DNA from: Methylobacterium gossipiicola
GTDB lineage: Bacteria; Pseudomonadota; Alphaproteobacteria; Rhizobiales; Beijerinckiaceae
Direction of reading: 5' to 3'
DNA: 64,000 nt
Assembly (NCBI RefSeq): GCF_900113485.1
Contig: NZ_FOPM01000006.1
Span: 1-64,000 of the forward strand
The notes below the pieces were generated by a model. That model was given only the letters and a program-made list of their open reading frames with translations, was not told where the DNA came from and searched no databases. Below are positions 8,459-16,721 of this stretch, piece after piece. The first letter of the stretch is position 1, and each line of letters begins with the position of its first letter. The position numbers and the translations under genes were made by a program.

Positions 8459-9004
8459 ATGGGGCCGGTGAGCCTGCCCGGGCGGTACGCCGATGCGACC
8501 GGCGTCGAACGGGATTGCACGTTGCGTTGCACCTCGCTGGACGACCTGGAGATCCTCGTCGATGTCGCCCCCGTCCCTCTCTCGCGGGTGGTCTGCCGCA
8601 TCCCCGGCCTCGGTGTCCTCGCCGGTCGCGCCGCCTTCGTCACGGAGCGATCCTTCGGTCTGGGCCTGGAAGCCGGCATGGATCAACGGCGGAGGCTGGC
8701 AGCACGCATCGGATGGCACCACGCCCAGGCGCTAAGCGGTCCCGACCGTCGCGGGACTGCGCGCGTCGTTCCCTCCCATCCGGGCGTCGTCGTCCGGTGG
8801 GGGGACGTCGAGGAGGCCGGTACGCTTCGCGACGTCTCCACGGGCGGCGCCGCGGTCGATGTCGCATCGCGTCCCCCGGTCGGTTTCCCGGTGACCCTCG
8901 GCGTTCGGCGCGCGACCGTGGTTCGGCACACCGAGACCGGCATCGGCGTGCGCTTCGCATTGCCGCTCAATCCCGAGAACGTCACGGAATCCGTGGTGCT
9001 CTGA
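8459..9004 (+). CDS. PilZ-domain protein, probably with two PilZ-like halves
   Basis: The protein is 181 aa. The second half carries RGTARVVPSHPGVV..., then TLRDVSTGGAAVDV and GIGVRFALP, the order expected of PilZ (basic RxxxR-like arm, D-x-S-x-x-G, final G-x-x-F). The first half repeats the pattern more weakly (GRYADATGVERDCTLRC, FGLGLEAG). PilZ domains bind cyclic di-GMP and control motility or surface structures; binding here is inferred. The ATG overlaps no coding sequence but lies one base after the AraC stop (TGAGATG), implying coupled translation. Confidence 0.7.
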   Translation: MGPVSLPGRYADATGVERDCTLRCTSLDDLEILVDVAPVPLSRVVCRIPGLGVLAGRAAFVTERSFGLGLEAGMDQRRRLAARIGWHHAQALSGPDRRGTARVVPSHPGVVVRWGDVEEAGTLRDVSTGGAAVDVASRPPVGFPVTLGVRRATVVRHTETGIGVRFALPLNPENVTESVVL

Positions 9005-9283
9005 CGAACCCCCGCACAGCCCGTTCGGTCGTCGGCGTTTGCCGGGCACGGCATCCGTCCCCTCTCGGGTTCGGATGCCCGGCGAGGTTTCGCGCCGCGT
9101 AACTTGGTACATCGGGTCTGTGGCGTGATGCCGGGCCTCCCGACAGCGTCTCCCGACCGCTCGTCGGCCCAGCGCATGAAAGCTCTAGCGACACGGCCGA
9201 CATCGGTCGGCACCGGACCGCCGTTGCCGCCCTGGGGAAATCGCGACGCGATCCCGCCGGCCAAGCCGACGCCGATATGATCC

Positions 9284-9328
9284 GGGAAACGGGAAACGGG
9301 AAATCGAATTTCCCGTTTCCCGTTTCCC
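9284..9328. promoter_or_regulatory. Long palindrome upstream of the KfrA-like gene
   Basis: This is a perfect inverted repeat with 21-bp arms and a 3-nt centre (CGA at 9305-9307). Each arm consists of three copies of a 7-bp unit, GGGAAAC on the left and GTTTCCC/TTTCCCG on the right. It ends 56 bp before the KfrA-like start codon. KfrA proteins bind repeats at their own promoter, so the likely role is an autoregulatory operator or a partition-type site; this is inferred from position. Confidence 0.7.
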
Positions 9329-9384
9329 GCGGAAGGCGTTCGTTAAGCGGCATGCCCCCAGCATCGCGCCCCGGAGGGACGCGG

Positions 9385-10215
9385 ATGCCGACCCAGGACC
9401 AAGTTTGGAACGCCGCCGACATTGTCATGGCGCGCGACGAGGAACCCGTCAGGGTCGCCACCGTTCTCGCCGAGCTGCGAAGGCCGACCCCCCCGGGCGA
9501 GCCCCCGCCCGTGGGTGGCACGGAGCGCACGGTGGCTCCGCACTTGAAGACATGGAAGGTCGCCCGCGACTACGCCCCCCGGCCACGGGTCGAGCGCCTT
9601 CCCGAGCGGCTCCAGGACGACCACGCGAAGTTCGTGAGGGCGGTCTGGGCCGCGGCGACGGAGGAGGCCGATGCGCGCATGGAGGACGAGCGTCGGACGC
9701 TGGCTGCCGAGACCCGCGCCAACGACGCCCTGCGGGTGGAGGCGATGGTCGAGACGGACGCCGCCCGGGCGGAGGCGGCCGGCCTGAGGGCCGAGGCCGA
9801 GACGTTGCGGGCCGAGGCCGAGACGTTGCGGGCCGAGAACGCGACCCTGCGCGATCAGGTCGGGCAGCTACGCGGGCGGCTCGATCACGTGCGGTCGGAG
9901 GATTACTGGGAAAAGGTGATGGGGGAGGCATACGAGATCCTGCCCCCGGAGGGGACGATGTCGGCCGGATGGATCCTGGAGCGCCTCTCGCGGGGGACCA
10001 TGCGCATGGGGCGGTTCGTGAAGGAGCCGATGGACGAGGCGACGCTGCGCAAGAAGATCGAGGTTCGCGCCAAAGCCGCGCGATACTTCGAGCTGCGGGG
10101 CAAGGACGCCTACGCCCGACTGCCCGGCTGGGATGGCCCGCTCGGGCGCAAGGTCTTCAAGGACGACAGGAAGCTATCGGAGCGGAATGCCCCAGATGTC
10201 GGTGAGCCCCCATAG
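9385..10215 (+). CDS. KfrA-like plasmid DNA-binding coiled-coil protein
   Basis: The protein is about 276 aa. The N-terminal KfrA-type domain (QDQVWNAADIVMARDEEPVR, then GTERTVAPHLKTWK) is followed by a long Ala/Glu/Arg-rich coiled coil at about 90-180, with heptad-like RAEAETLRAEAETLRAEN, and a globular C-terminal part. KfrA proteins are plasmid-borne autorepressors with an elongated alpha-helical tail, linked to plasmid maintenance. The start at 9385 (MPTQDQVW) is preferred because the open frame upstream runs through the palindrome. The 3' end overlaps the convergent relaxase frame by 42 bp. Its presence suggests the island captured a plasmid-derived mobilization block. Confidence 0.75.
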   Translation: MPTQDQVWNAADIVMARDEEPVRVATVLAELRRPTPPGEPPPVGGTERTVAPHLKTWKVARDYAPRPRVERLPERLQDDHAKFVRAVWAAATEEADARMEDERRTLAAETRANDALRVEAMVETDAARAEAAGLRAEAETLRAEAETLRAENATLRDQVGQLRGRLDHVRSEDYWEKVMGEAYEILPPEGTMSAGWILERLSRGTMRMGRFVKEPMDEATLRKKIEVRAKAARYFELRGKDAYARLPGWDGPLGRKVFKDDRKLSERNAPDVGEPP

Positions 10216-11415
10216 GGCCCAGGCCCGACGTTGATCGCGGGCGGCATCGGCGTCGATGCGATCGGTGGCGTGACGGGCACGGGCGGTCGCGGCGCCGTAT
10301 CGGGTTAGCATCGGGTCGAGGCGGTTCAACCCTCGCCGGAGGACGAGCCCGCGGGCCGGGGTGATCGCGCGGAGCCGTCCCATCGCAGGGCCCGGACCGC
10401 GTCCGTCACGTCCGATACCGCCACCGTCAGGTCCGAAAGGGTCTCCACCAAATCGTCGAAACCCGACCCGTCCTGCTCCGGCGGTCCGAGGGCCGCCAGG
10501 ATCGCATGGAGCAGGCGTTCCTGCGTCTCCAGGCGCCGCACGATGTCCGCGTCGTCCATCCGTCATCTCCTCAAGTTGCAGGTTGCCCAGGCGCGCCCTC
10601 ACCACCGCGGCGAGGATGCGTTCGCCCTCGAAGCGCCGCGACGCCGCACCGAGGACACGCGTCGCGAGATGCGCTGTACCGGTCGCATCCATGATGACTG
10701 GACCGACGCGGCCCCGGCGCAGGTCGAGCCCACGGACCCGAAGGGCGGCCATGAAGGCCGGACCGTCCGAGGTTTCGCGCCATGCCGAAAGTGTCGCGCG
10801 CCGCAGGTCGTCGAGCGCGACGTCCGTCCGTTCTTCGGTCGCGCGCTCGCAGGGCGTGAGCCTGGCGACGGGGCGCACGGACTCCGTGCAACCGGATGCG
10901 ACGAGCCAGTTTGCGACGTCCGGCCGGCCGTCCTGCCTCAGGCGTCTGGCGATGGAACGGGCGTGCTTCGAGGGTACGGCCTCCATACCGTGCTCGAACT
11001 CGACGATCCGCCCGCACTTCTCACGGCGCACGTAGTCCCAGGCCAAATCGACCACCGCGCCGGAGGGACGGACGACGCCGTAGACGCGATGCTCGTGGAG
11101 GCGGCCCCCCTTGCGATGCTCCACCCCGCAATAGGGTTGTCCGGCCATTCCGAACTCGCTTTCGAACAGGGTCCAGAACCGCTCCCGTACCGCGGCGTCG
11201 TCCGCGATCCCCGGGTCCGGGCTGCAGAAGACGTGGTAGATCGGGCGGTCGGTCCGCCCGCCGGCGGATTGCGCCACGAGCTCGCGCACCTGATCGTGCA
11301 ACGTCGTACTGCCCAGGCCACGCGCCGGGATCACCGTCACCTCGTTCTCTGATTTGAGCAGGTGGGCGGGGAGGGCATCCCCTCGGCCCGACCCGCGCGT
11401 CGCCCCGGAGATCAT
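10174..11415 (-). CDS. Relaxase/mobilization nuclease
   Basis: The open frame is 413 aa. Residues 1 to ~285 form a relaxase domain: the N-terminal SGATRGSGRGDALPAHLLK, a hydrophobic strand (DRPIYHVFCSPDP) and the metal-binding motif GGRLHEHRVYGVVRP. The relaxase would nick at oriT and pilot the strand in conjugative transfer. It overlaps the MobC-like gene by 4 bp (ATGA). From about 10559 to 10384 codon use in this frame collapses (Gly/Pro/Arg-rich, low GC3) while another frame shows normal coding bias; after 10383 the bias returns to this frame (MGRLRAITPARG onward, 69 aa). The true relaxase may therefore be shorter, or the region holds frameshifts or overlapping genes. Confidence 0.75.
   Translation of the reverse strand: MISGATRGSGRGDALPAHLLKSENEVTVIPARGLGSTTLHDQVRELVAQSAGGRTDRPIYHVFCSPDPGIADDAAVRERFWTLFESEFGMAGQPYCGVEHRKGGRLHEHRVYGVVRPSGAVVDLAWDYVRREKCGRIVEFEHGMEAVPSKHARSIARRLRQDGRPDVANWLVASGCTESVRPVARLTPCERATEERTDVALDDLRRATLSAWRETSDGPAFMAALRVRGLDLRRGRVGPVIMDATGTAHLATRVLGAASRRFEGERILAAVVRARLGNLQLEEMTDGRRGHRAAPGDAGTPAPCDPGGPRTAGAGRVGFRRFGGDPFGPDGGGIGRDGRGPGPAMGRLRAITPARGLVLRRGLNRLDPMLTRYGAATARARHATDRIDADAARDQRRAWALWGLTDIWGIPLR
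10326..10559 (-). CDS. Small protein overlapping the relaxase frame
   Basis: The protein is 77 aa, beginning MDDADIVRRLETQERLLHAI and mostly amphipathic helix (likely coiled coil) up to about residue 60, with a disordered tail. A GAGGAG Shine-Dalgarno lies about 8 nt before its ATG, and its codons end in G/C far more often than the overlapping relaxase-frame codons, so it is probably the translated frame here. No family is recognised. It may be a relaxosome accessory protein or the displaced C-terminus of the relaxase. Confidence 0.5.
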   Translation of the reverse strand: MDDADIVRRLETQERLLHAILAALGPPEQDGSGFDDLVETLSDLTVAVSDVTDAVRALRWDGSARSPRPAGSSSGEG

Positions 11416-11819
11416 GGGGCGGGTCGGCGTACGACCAGCGGGATCAGGAGCGACCTAGCCTCGTGCAGGCCCGACTTCGCCGACGCCTCGTCGCGGACGG
11501 ACAGGGCGGTGCTGACCTGGGCGAGATGCCGTATGGCGGCGGCGATGGCGGCATGGTCTTCCTCGGGCCTGCGGATCGGCCGCCCGCTCCGCGCGTCGTC
11601 CGGCGACTGCATCGCGACACGGTCCAGCAGCAGGCGCCGTACCCACGCCCCGGCGGTCAGACCGTCGCGATGGGCGAACGTTGTCACCGCCTCGCTGAGC
11701 TCGCCGGTCATCCGGGTCACGAAGCGAACATGGAGGCCGCGACGTGGCGCCGCCGGTCGGGCGGACGATGCAGGGGGGAGGGTACGGGCGGGGCGTGCGC
11801 TGGACGGTGCGTGGTTCAT
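11412..11819 (-). CDS. MobC-like mobilization protein
   Basis: The protein is 135 aa. After a Pro/Ala-rich N-terminal ~25 residues comes a ribbon-helix-helix-like segment (HVRFVTRMTGELSEAVTTFA, then LTAGAWVRRLLLDRV), followed by a helical region (AAIAAAIRHLAQVSTALS) typical of MobC-family relaxosome proteins, which open oriT for the relaxase. Its stop overlaps the relaxase start (ATGA), so the two are co-translated. Assignment rests on fold pattern and position next to the relaxase. Confidence 0.65.
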   Translation of the reverse strand: MNHAPSSARPARTLPPASSARPAAPRRGLHVRFVTRMTGELSEAVTTFAHRDGLTAGAWVRRLLLDRVAMQSPDDARSGRPIRRPEEDHAAIAAAIRHLAQVSTALSVRDEASAKSGLHEARSLLIPLVVRRPAP

Positions 11820-11872
11820 TTCCTGGGGCTTTCTGGCACTGTGGCCGGGTCCTCGGACCCGACAAGGGTCGG

Positions 11873-12457
11873 CTACGGGTGGCGGACGGCGGCGTCCGGG
11901 GTCAGCGCGGGCCCGCCCCCGCCCTCGTCGGAACGGGGCTTCCGGCGGGCCGCCCGCTCCTCGGCCGCGGCCCGGCGCGCCTCGATCAACCGCATGACCG
12001 CGGGGGGCACCTCCAGGTCCGGCGGGACGGGACCGTTGTAGAACCGGGCGCGGCCGGCCTCGGCATCGAGGGTGGCGAGCGCCTGCTCCCAGGTCGTGAG
12101 ATCGTCCATCATCTGGCGCATCGCACTGAGGCGCTCGTGACGTTCACCGCGGTTCGGGCTCGCCCGCCACGGCGTCTGCGAGGTCAGCTTCCGCGCTCGC
12201 TGCCAAGCCCAGATCTCCGGGCCCATCGCCAGCAACAGGCGCCGATGCGCGTCCACGCCGAGCCTGTCGAGGGTGCCCCCCTCGACGGCGCGGGCATAGT
12301 CCCGCGTCGCCGTCGCCAGCGACACCGGCCTGGACGGCCCGGTCGGCCGCGGCGCCGCGATGCGGGCGGTTGCGGTACCGTCATCCCCACCGATGTCGGT
12401 CGGGGGACGGGAAACGTCCGGGGTGGTGAGCCGGCGTTTTAGCCAATCGAACGGCAT
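11873..12457 (-). CDS. Hypothetical protein in mobilization block
   Basis: The protein is 194 aa, starting MPFDWLKRRLTTPDVS. The middle section is helical with conserved-looking Trp residues (LLLAMGPEIWAWQRARKL; MMDDLTTWEQALATLD) and the C-terminus is charged (RRAAAEERAARRK). There is no signal peptide, membrane segment or recognised domain. It is the first gene of the leftward mob operon, 53 bp before the MobC-like gene, so it is probably connected with mobilization or its control. Confidence 0.55.
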   Translation of the reverse strand: MPFDWLKRRLTTPDVSRPPTDIGGDDGTATARIAAPRPTGPSRPVSLATATRDYARAVEGGTLDRLGVDAHRRLLLAMGPEIWAWQRARKLTSQTPWRASPNRGERHERLSAMRQMMDDLTTWEQALATLDAEAGRARFYNGPVPPDLEVPPAVMRLIEARRAAAEERAARRKPRSDEGGGGPALTPDAAVRHP

Positions 12458-12883
12458 ATGCGTACCTTCGCGACCGAATCGAACCGAAACCGGCTCTCAA
12501 GGTCCATGAAAGCACCGAGGCCATTCAATCCTAGTGGGATGACAATTCTTATAGGGTCGGGATGCCAACTTTCGCGCTAAATCCCGACTCGTATAAAATT
12601 TTAGCAATGGGATTTACGAACCTTACCTGTTATCCCGCCGGCCTCCGAGTGATCGCGTCACCCGGACGGCGGCGTTGATCGGGCCGATCAATGTTCGGAT
12701 CGGACTTTCCGTTCGAATGGGGCGATTCGTTCTTTTGCGTTGGGTTGGCGACCGTCTTGCCTCGAACTAAGGGATGACATCCATGGCTTGCGGTCGCGGC
12801 AATAGCCACGTCGGTGGACCGGGATTTTGAGAAACCGGAACGAACGGGAATACTCCAGCCTCCACCAACCATGAGGCTCACCC
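12458..12883. promoter_or_regulatory. Mob-region intergenic DNA, candidate oriT
   Basis: This 426-bp gene-free stretch lies between the leftward mob operon and the rightward excisionase-like ORF and is locally AT-rich at 12535-12630. GTCGGGAT (12556-12563) and ATCCCGAC (12581-12588) form a perfect 8-bp inverted repeat with a 17-nt loop beside TATAAAATTTTAG, the sort of structure found at transfer origins or divergent promoters. GGGAT recurs several more times nearby. No nick-site match can be named by eye. Confidence 0.4.
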
Positions 12884-14029
12884 GTGTTCACGGTCATCAC
12901 ACGCATCCTGCGGGCGGTTCACGTCATCCCGCCGACCAAGGCCGATCCGCTGCGAAGGCCAAACCCCGATGGACGGGAAGCTGGGACGGCGAACCGAACG
13001 ACCGCCAGGAACCCCACGGTCCCGAGGGCGTACCGGGATGACACGGGCAGGAAGATCGAAGGGATAGAGCCAGCCATGGCCGGCATCCCAGGGGATGCCG
13101 TCCAGAGGATGCCACGCGTGGCATCCCCAGGGCTCCCGCCCGTGGACCCGGTAGTGGCAACCCACCTCGCGAAGGCGCCGCCTCGATCCGATGCGACGAA
13201 CGTGACTTCGCCGGCCTTGGCCGCCCCCGAATCAACCAGGACGGCGTCACCGCTGCCGACGGGCTCGGGCTGGGATTCGGGGTCGGAAGTCCAGGCGCCT
13301 GGCACGATTTATTCGTGCCGAGATGTCGCAGGGTCCGGCGCTGCCTATCCTTACGGCGATCCTTCGGGACCCGAGGCTCGCAACGGCCCGTCGCAAGGAT
13401 CGCTGAAGGATTGGCGCGGTCAGGTCGAGGACCGGGCCGAGGACGCGACCGCGACGATTTCCGCCGGTCACGCAGACGCTTGCGTCGGCACCGTCGTCGC
13501 CGCTGGCAAGGACGAGACTTCCGATACGGAGAGCGGGGAGGGTGGGGGAAATCGGGGCGATGAGCCGGGGCGAGTTGCATCGGCCGATGCGCCGGCGCCG
13601 CCGATTGACTCCCGAGGCGGAGATCGTTTGCCTCGCGCAGGAACGCCGGCCGGGCGATCCACCCGGATCCCTCCGAGGATCGCCGACCGGCCGCGTGTGG
13701 AGGAGTGGGCCGATGACGAGCTGCTGACCCTTCCCGAGGCCGCCGCCCTGTTCTGGCCGGCGGGCCCGATCACCACGAATACCCTGCGGACGGCCGAGCG
13801 GGACGGAACGCTGACGGTCACCAAGGTGGCGGGCAAGTTCTTCACCACGCCGATGGCGATCCGTCGGATGGGCGTCGACGAGGTCGGCGTCATGGACAAG
13901 GGGCTGGACCGGGCCGAGGCATCGCCCCAGGCCCTGCTCCAGATGAAGCTGGCCGAAGCCAAGAGGCTCGGCGGAAACCGCTCGCGCGCAAGGCGCGGGA
14001 CGAAGAGGCCTGCCGTGCCCTCCGCGTAG
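12884..14029 (+). CDS. Excisionase-like DNA-binding ORF, start uncertain
   Basis: The open frame is 381 aa from GTG 12884, but only the C-terminal ~110 residues look like a folded domain: WADDELLTLPEAAALFWPAG, then TTNTLRTAERDGTLTVTKVA and FFTTPMAIRRM, a winged-helix arrangement like the MerR/excisionase (HTH_17) class. The N-terminal ~260 residues are low in complexity with mixed third-position GC and contain two palindromes, so the real start may lie well downstream, near 13690. The gene ends 133 bp before the tyrosine recombinase on the same strand; such pairs often control integration and excision. Confidence 0.5.
   Translation: MFTVITRILRAVHVIPPTKADPLRRPNPDGREAGTANRTTARNPTVPRAYRDDTGRKIEGIEPAMAGIPGDAVQRMPRVASPGLPPVDPVVATHLAKAPPRSDATNVTSPALAAPESTRTASPLPTGSGWDSGSEVQAPGTIYSCRDVAGSGAAYPYGDPSGPEARNGPSQGSLKDWRGQVEDRAEDATATISAGHADACVGTVVAAGKDETSDTESGEGGGNRGDEPGRVASADAPAPPIDSRGGDRLPRAGTPAGRSTRIPPRIADRPRVEEWADDELLTLPEAAALFWPAGPITTNTLRTAERDGTLTVTKVAGKFFTTPMAIRRMGVDEVGVMDKGLDRAEASPQALLQMKLAEAKRLGGNRSRARRGTKRPAVPSA
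13082..13126. repeat. Paired palindromes GGCATCC/GGATGCC
   Basis: Two adjacent palindromes are visible. GGCATCCC-AG-GGATGCC lies at 13082-13099, and the perfect 20-mer GGATGCCACGCGTGGCATCC at 13107-13126. They share the heptamer GGCATCC in four copies. Lying upstream of the excisionase/integrase pair, they are candidate regulator or excisionase binding sites. Confidence 0.55.
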
Positions 14030-14162
14030 GTGGGCGGGGCGGCAAGTCGGCGGACACGGGGCGCGTGTCAACTTGCAGGAAGATCCGCCCCGCGTCCGCC
14101 TCCCGAAACGCCCGCACGGTTGCGGGCACAGGAGAGTAGGTTCTAGAATCGTGAGAGAGACC

Positions 14163-15698
14163 ATGCAAGTCGGCGCGCTCGCGCGCGCCGCCGAGGACAT
14201 CCGCGTCGCGCTGATGACGACGGCCGCGGCCATCCCCGAGATGGACCGGAGGCGCGGTCCCCCTCCGCAGGCCCCGCACCTCGTGGAGCGGACCTCCAGG
14301 GGCAAGTCGAGGAAGGTCATCCTGTACATCAGGGACGGGCGGGACGAGATCTCGACCCGGCTCCCGCCGGAACGCCGGGCCGAGGCCGAGACGCTGCTGG
14401 ACCTGTACAAGCTCCAGAAGGGCGCCCGGGAGCGCGGCATCGTCGGTCCGAGGATGGTGCCGGTCGCCGCGGCGCTCGCGCACCTCCTCGACGCGGCGCG
14501 CCCCTCGCGAACCGCGCCGGACCGCGAGCACGTCAAGTACGCCGAGCTCGGTACCAGGCTGGCGACGCTGGCGAAGTTCTTCGGCAATGCCGTCTTCAAG
14601 GAGGTGACGACCGCGCAGTGCAAGGCGTTCATCGACTGGCGCACGAGCCAGCCCGACGCCCGCTACCGGCCCGGCAATCCGGATGCGCCGATGGCCACCG
14701 AGGCCAGCGCCCGCGAGGATCTCTTCGAACTCAAGAAGGCGATCAACCTCTATGCCGACGAGAACGCCCTCGCCTGGCACCCGGAGGTCTACCTCCCGAA
14801 GTCCGGCCCCGGCCGGACGCGATGGCTGCGGCGTTCCGAGGTCGCCCGCATCATGTGGGCGATCCGGGGTCGGATCTGGGATGCGGCAACGCAGGACTGG
14901 ATGCGTGAGACGGTGGTCGACGACGACGGCCGGGTCGTCACCCGCTACGTCATGCGCGACCCCGAGACGATCGCCAACCGCAAGGTCATGCGTCGCCTCG
15001 TGACCCTCGGCCTCTACACCGGGACGCGCAGCGGGGCGATGCGAGAGCTTCGCTGGGAATGCTCCGCGGATGGCGGCTGCATCGACGTGGACGGGCGCTA
15101 CATCCACCGGCGCGGGTTCGGCCGCGACCCGAGCATCGGGAAGCCCCGGGCGAGTTCCCGCATCTCGCGGAAGCTCGCATCGACGATGGCGTGCTGGCGG
15201 AAGAGCGACAGGGCCGCCGGCATCGACCACGTTCTCCATCAGCCGAACGGGCAGGAATACCTGTCCACCCCCGTCTGGCTGTGGGAGGCGGTCATGGCCG
15301 ATGCCGGCATCAGCAAGGACGTCATCAGGCACACCCTGAGGCATACGGCGGCGACCTGGCTGCGGATCGCCCGCGTGGACGTGCGGGCCGCGGCGGACCT
15401 GCTGGGGATGAGCATCCAGACGATGGTGCGCATCTACGGGCAATGGACCTTGGAAGGCCAGGACGCCGCCGCCGACGCGCTGGCCATCGGCGCAGGGGTC
15501 AAGGCGGCCACCTTCTTCGGCATTCCCAAGCCGATGGCCGCGCCCGACGTGCAGGCGCCTCCGGCCGGGGACCCGCCGCGCGTGCACCCGGCGGTCACGG
15601 AGCGGCGCAAGCGTGACCATGCCCGTGCGAACGGCGCGAGCCTCAGGTCACGGGTCGGGTATGAGCCGGCCGGCCTCCGGGGAAATCGGCAGCGCTAG
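14163..15698 (+). CDS. Second tyrosine recombinase of the island
   Basis: The protein is 511 aa. The core-binding region is followed by the catalytic domain: first Arg in YTGTRSGAMRELRW (near residue 295), HTLRHTAATW (near 395) containing the His-x-x-Arg, and the nucleophile in MVRIYGQW. It is not closely similar to the two tRNA-linked integrases. The start at 14163 (MQVGALARAA) has GAGAGA about 5 nt upstream; the frame extends to 14073 without support. Together with the excisionase-like ORF, relaxase and KfrA-like gene it suggests an integrative mobilizable element nested in the larger island, though its own att sites are not identified. Confidence 0.8.
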   Translation: MQVGALARAAEDIRVALMTTAAAIPEMDRRRGPPPQAPHLVERTSRGKSRKVILYIRDGRDEISTRLPPERRAEAETLLDLYKLQKGARERGIVGPRMVPVAAALAHLLDAARPSRTAPDREHVKYAELGTRLATLAKFFGNAVFKEVTTAQCKAFIDWRTSQPDARYRPGNPDAPMATEASAREDLFELKKAINLYADENALAWHPEVYLPKSGPGRTRWLRRSEVARIMWAIRGRIWDAATQDWMRETVVDDDGRVVTRYVMRDPETIANRKVMRRLVTLGLYTGTRSGAMRELRWECSADGGCIDVDGRYIHRRGFGRDPSIGKPRASSRISRKLASTMACWRKSDRAAGIDHVLHQPNGQEYLSTPVWLWEAVMADAGISKDVIRHTLRHTAATWLRIARVDVRAAADLLGMSIQTMVRIYGQWTLEGQDAAADALAIGAGVKAATFFGIPKPMAAPDVQAPPAGDPPRVHPAVTERRKRDHARANGASLRSRVGYEPAGLRGNRQR

Positions 15699-15837
15699 AC
15701 GCGGCCCCACCTGGTCCCGTGCGATCACGGGCGTTCCGGGAAGCCGAACCCGGGATTGGGTTCGGTTGGGCAACTCGGACCGCCGGTGGTTCTCATCGGC
15801 GGACCTGATGATGACGCGACGGGAACGGATATCGTCC

Positions 15838-16692
15838 ATGGCCAAGGCCACGATCACAATCCCACCTTCGTCCAAGCTGACCCTGGATGATTTCCTGCGC
15901 GAGTTGACGGCGCAATGCCGCGAGCTTCCCCGCATGGTCGGATTGCCGCCCATCGCGGAGCACCTCGCCACGGAGATAACCTACACGGTGCGGCTGCGCG
16001 GGGACCTGGTGGTCCGTCTGGTGGACGACCGCGTCTGGAACGCCGAGTGGCAGACCTCGCACAAGGCCGAACTCGGCCGACGGCTCGTCGACACCCACAC
16101 CGGCCTTGAGGAGATACATAAGTCGAGGGTGATCGTGCAGCATGTGGTCCGTCTGGACGACGTGTCCGCGCCCGCACCCGTGATCGCGATGGTCGCCGGG
16201 CATCCCGTGAGCTTCGAGGTACTGACCCCGGCCGATCTGGACCTTGAACCCCTCTTCGCGTCGGACAACGTGAATGATAGGATCATGGCGTGCCTGCTCA
16301 CGCCCGAGCCTCGGCGGCTGATCGCCGTGGCGGAGGGTCTGAGGAAGCTCCCGGACGAGGACCAAGCGCGGGCGCTGAAACTGTTCACGCTCATGACGCA
16401 GTTCAGGATGGACCGGGAAAGCTTGCCGCAGGAGGTTCTGGAGATGGTCACCGACGTTATCGAGATTGATTACGAGCGCAATCCCGTCACGAGACGCTCA
16501 TGGCAGGAGGGACGGCACCAGGAGATGGTACGTTCCGTCCTGAGGCTGCTCTCGCTTCTGGGACCTGTCGACGACGACGATCGGACCCGCATCGCCGGCA
16601 TGGGGGGCGACGACCTCGAACGCTACGAGGGTGAACTCTTCGAGAAGGTGGCGGATCGCCTTCCGGCGGAGGACTCGACGCCCGCGCCCTGA
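15838..16692 (+). CDS. Rpn/PD-(D/E)XK-like protein
   Basis: The protein is 284 aa from MAKATITIPPSS. Residues ~50-75 read VVRLVDDRVWNAEWQTSHKA, matching the D...ExQ pattern of the Rpn (recombination-promoting nuclease, PDDEXK_2) superfamily, followed by ELGRRLVDTHTGL where relatives have a similar helical segment. The C-terminal half is helical and charged. Rpn proteins are DNA endonucleases linked to recombination and, in some cases, phage defence. In-frame alternatives at 15808 or 15613 would add residues with poor coding character. Nuclease activity is inferred from a short motif, so the call is moderate. Confidence 0.55.
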   Translation: MAKATITIPPSSKLTLDDFLRELTAQCRELPRMVGLPPIAEHLATEITYTVRLRGDLVVRLVDDRVWNAEWQTSHKAELGRRLVDTHTGLEEIHKSRVIVQHVVRLDDVSAPAPVIAMVAGHPVSFEVLTPADLDLEPLFASDNVNDRIMACLLTPEPRRLIAVAEGLRKLPDEDQARALKLFTLMTQFRMDRESLPQEVLEMVTDVIEIDYERNPVTRRSWQEGRHQEMVRSVLRLLSLLGPVDDDDRTRIAGMGGDDLERYEGELFEKVADRLPAEDSTPAP

Positions 16693-16721
16693 GGGCATGG
16701 GCTCGTCCCAGGCGGAGGGTG

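Noticed and set aside
13247..14644. 465-aa minus-strand open frame
   Set aside because: It is antisense to the excisionase-like and integrase genes, with no recognisable domain and a composition typical of shadow frames.
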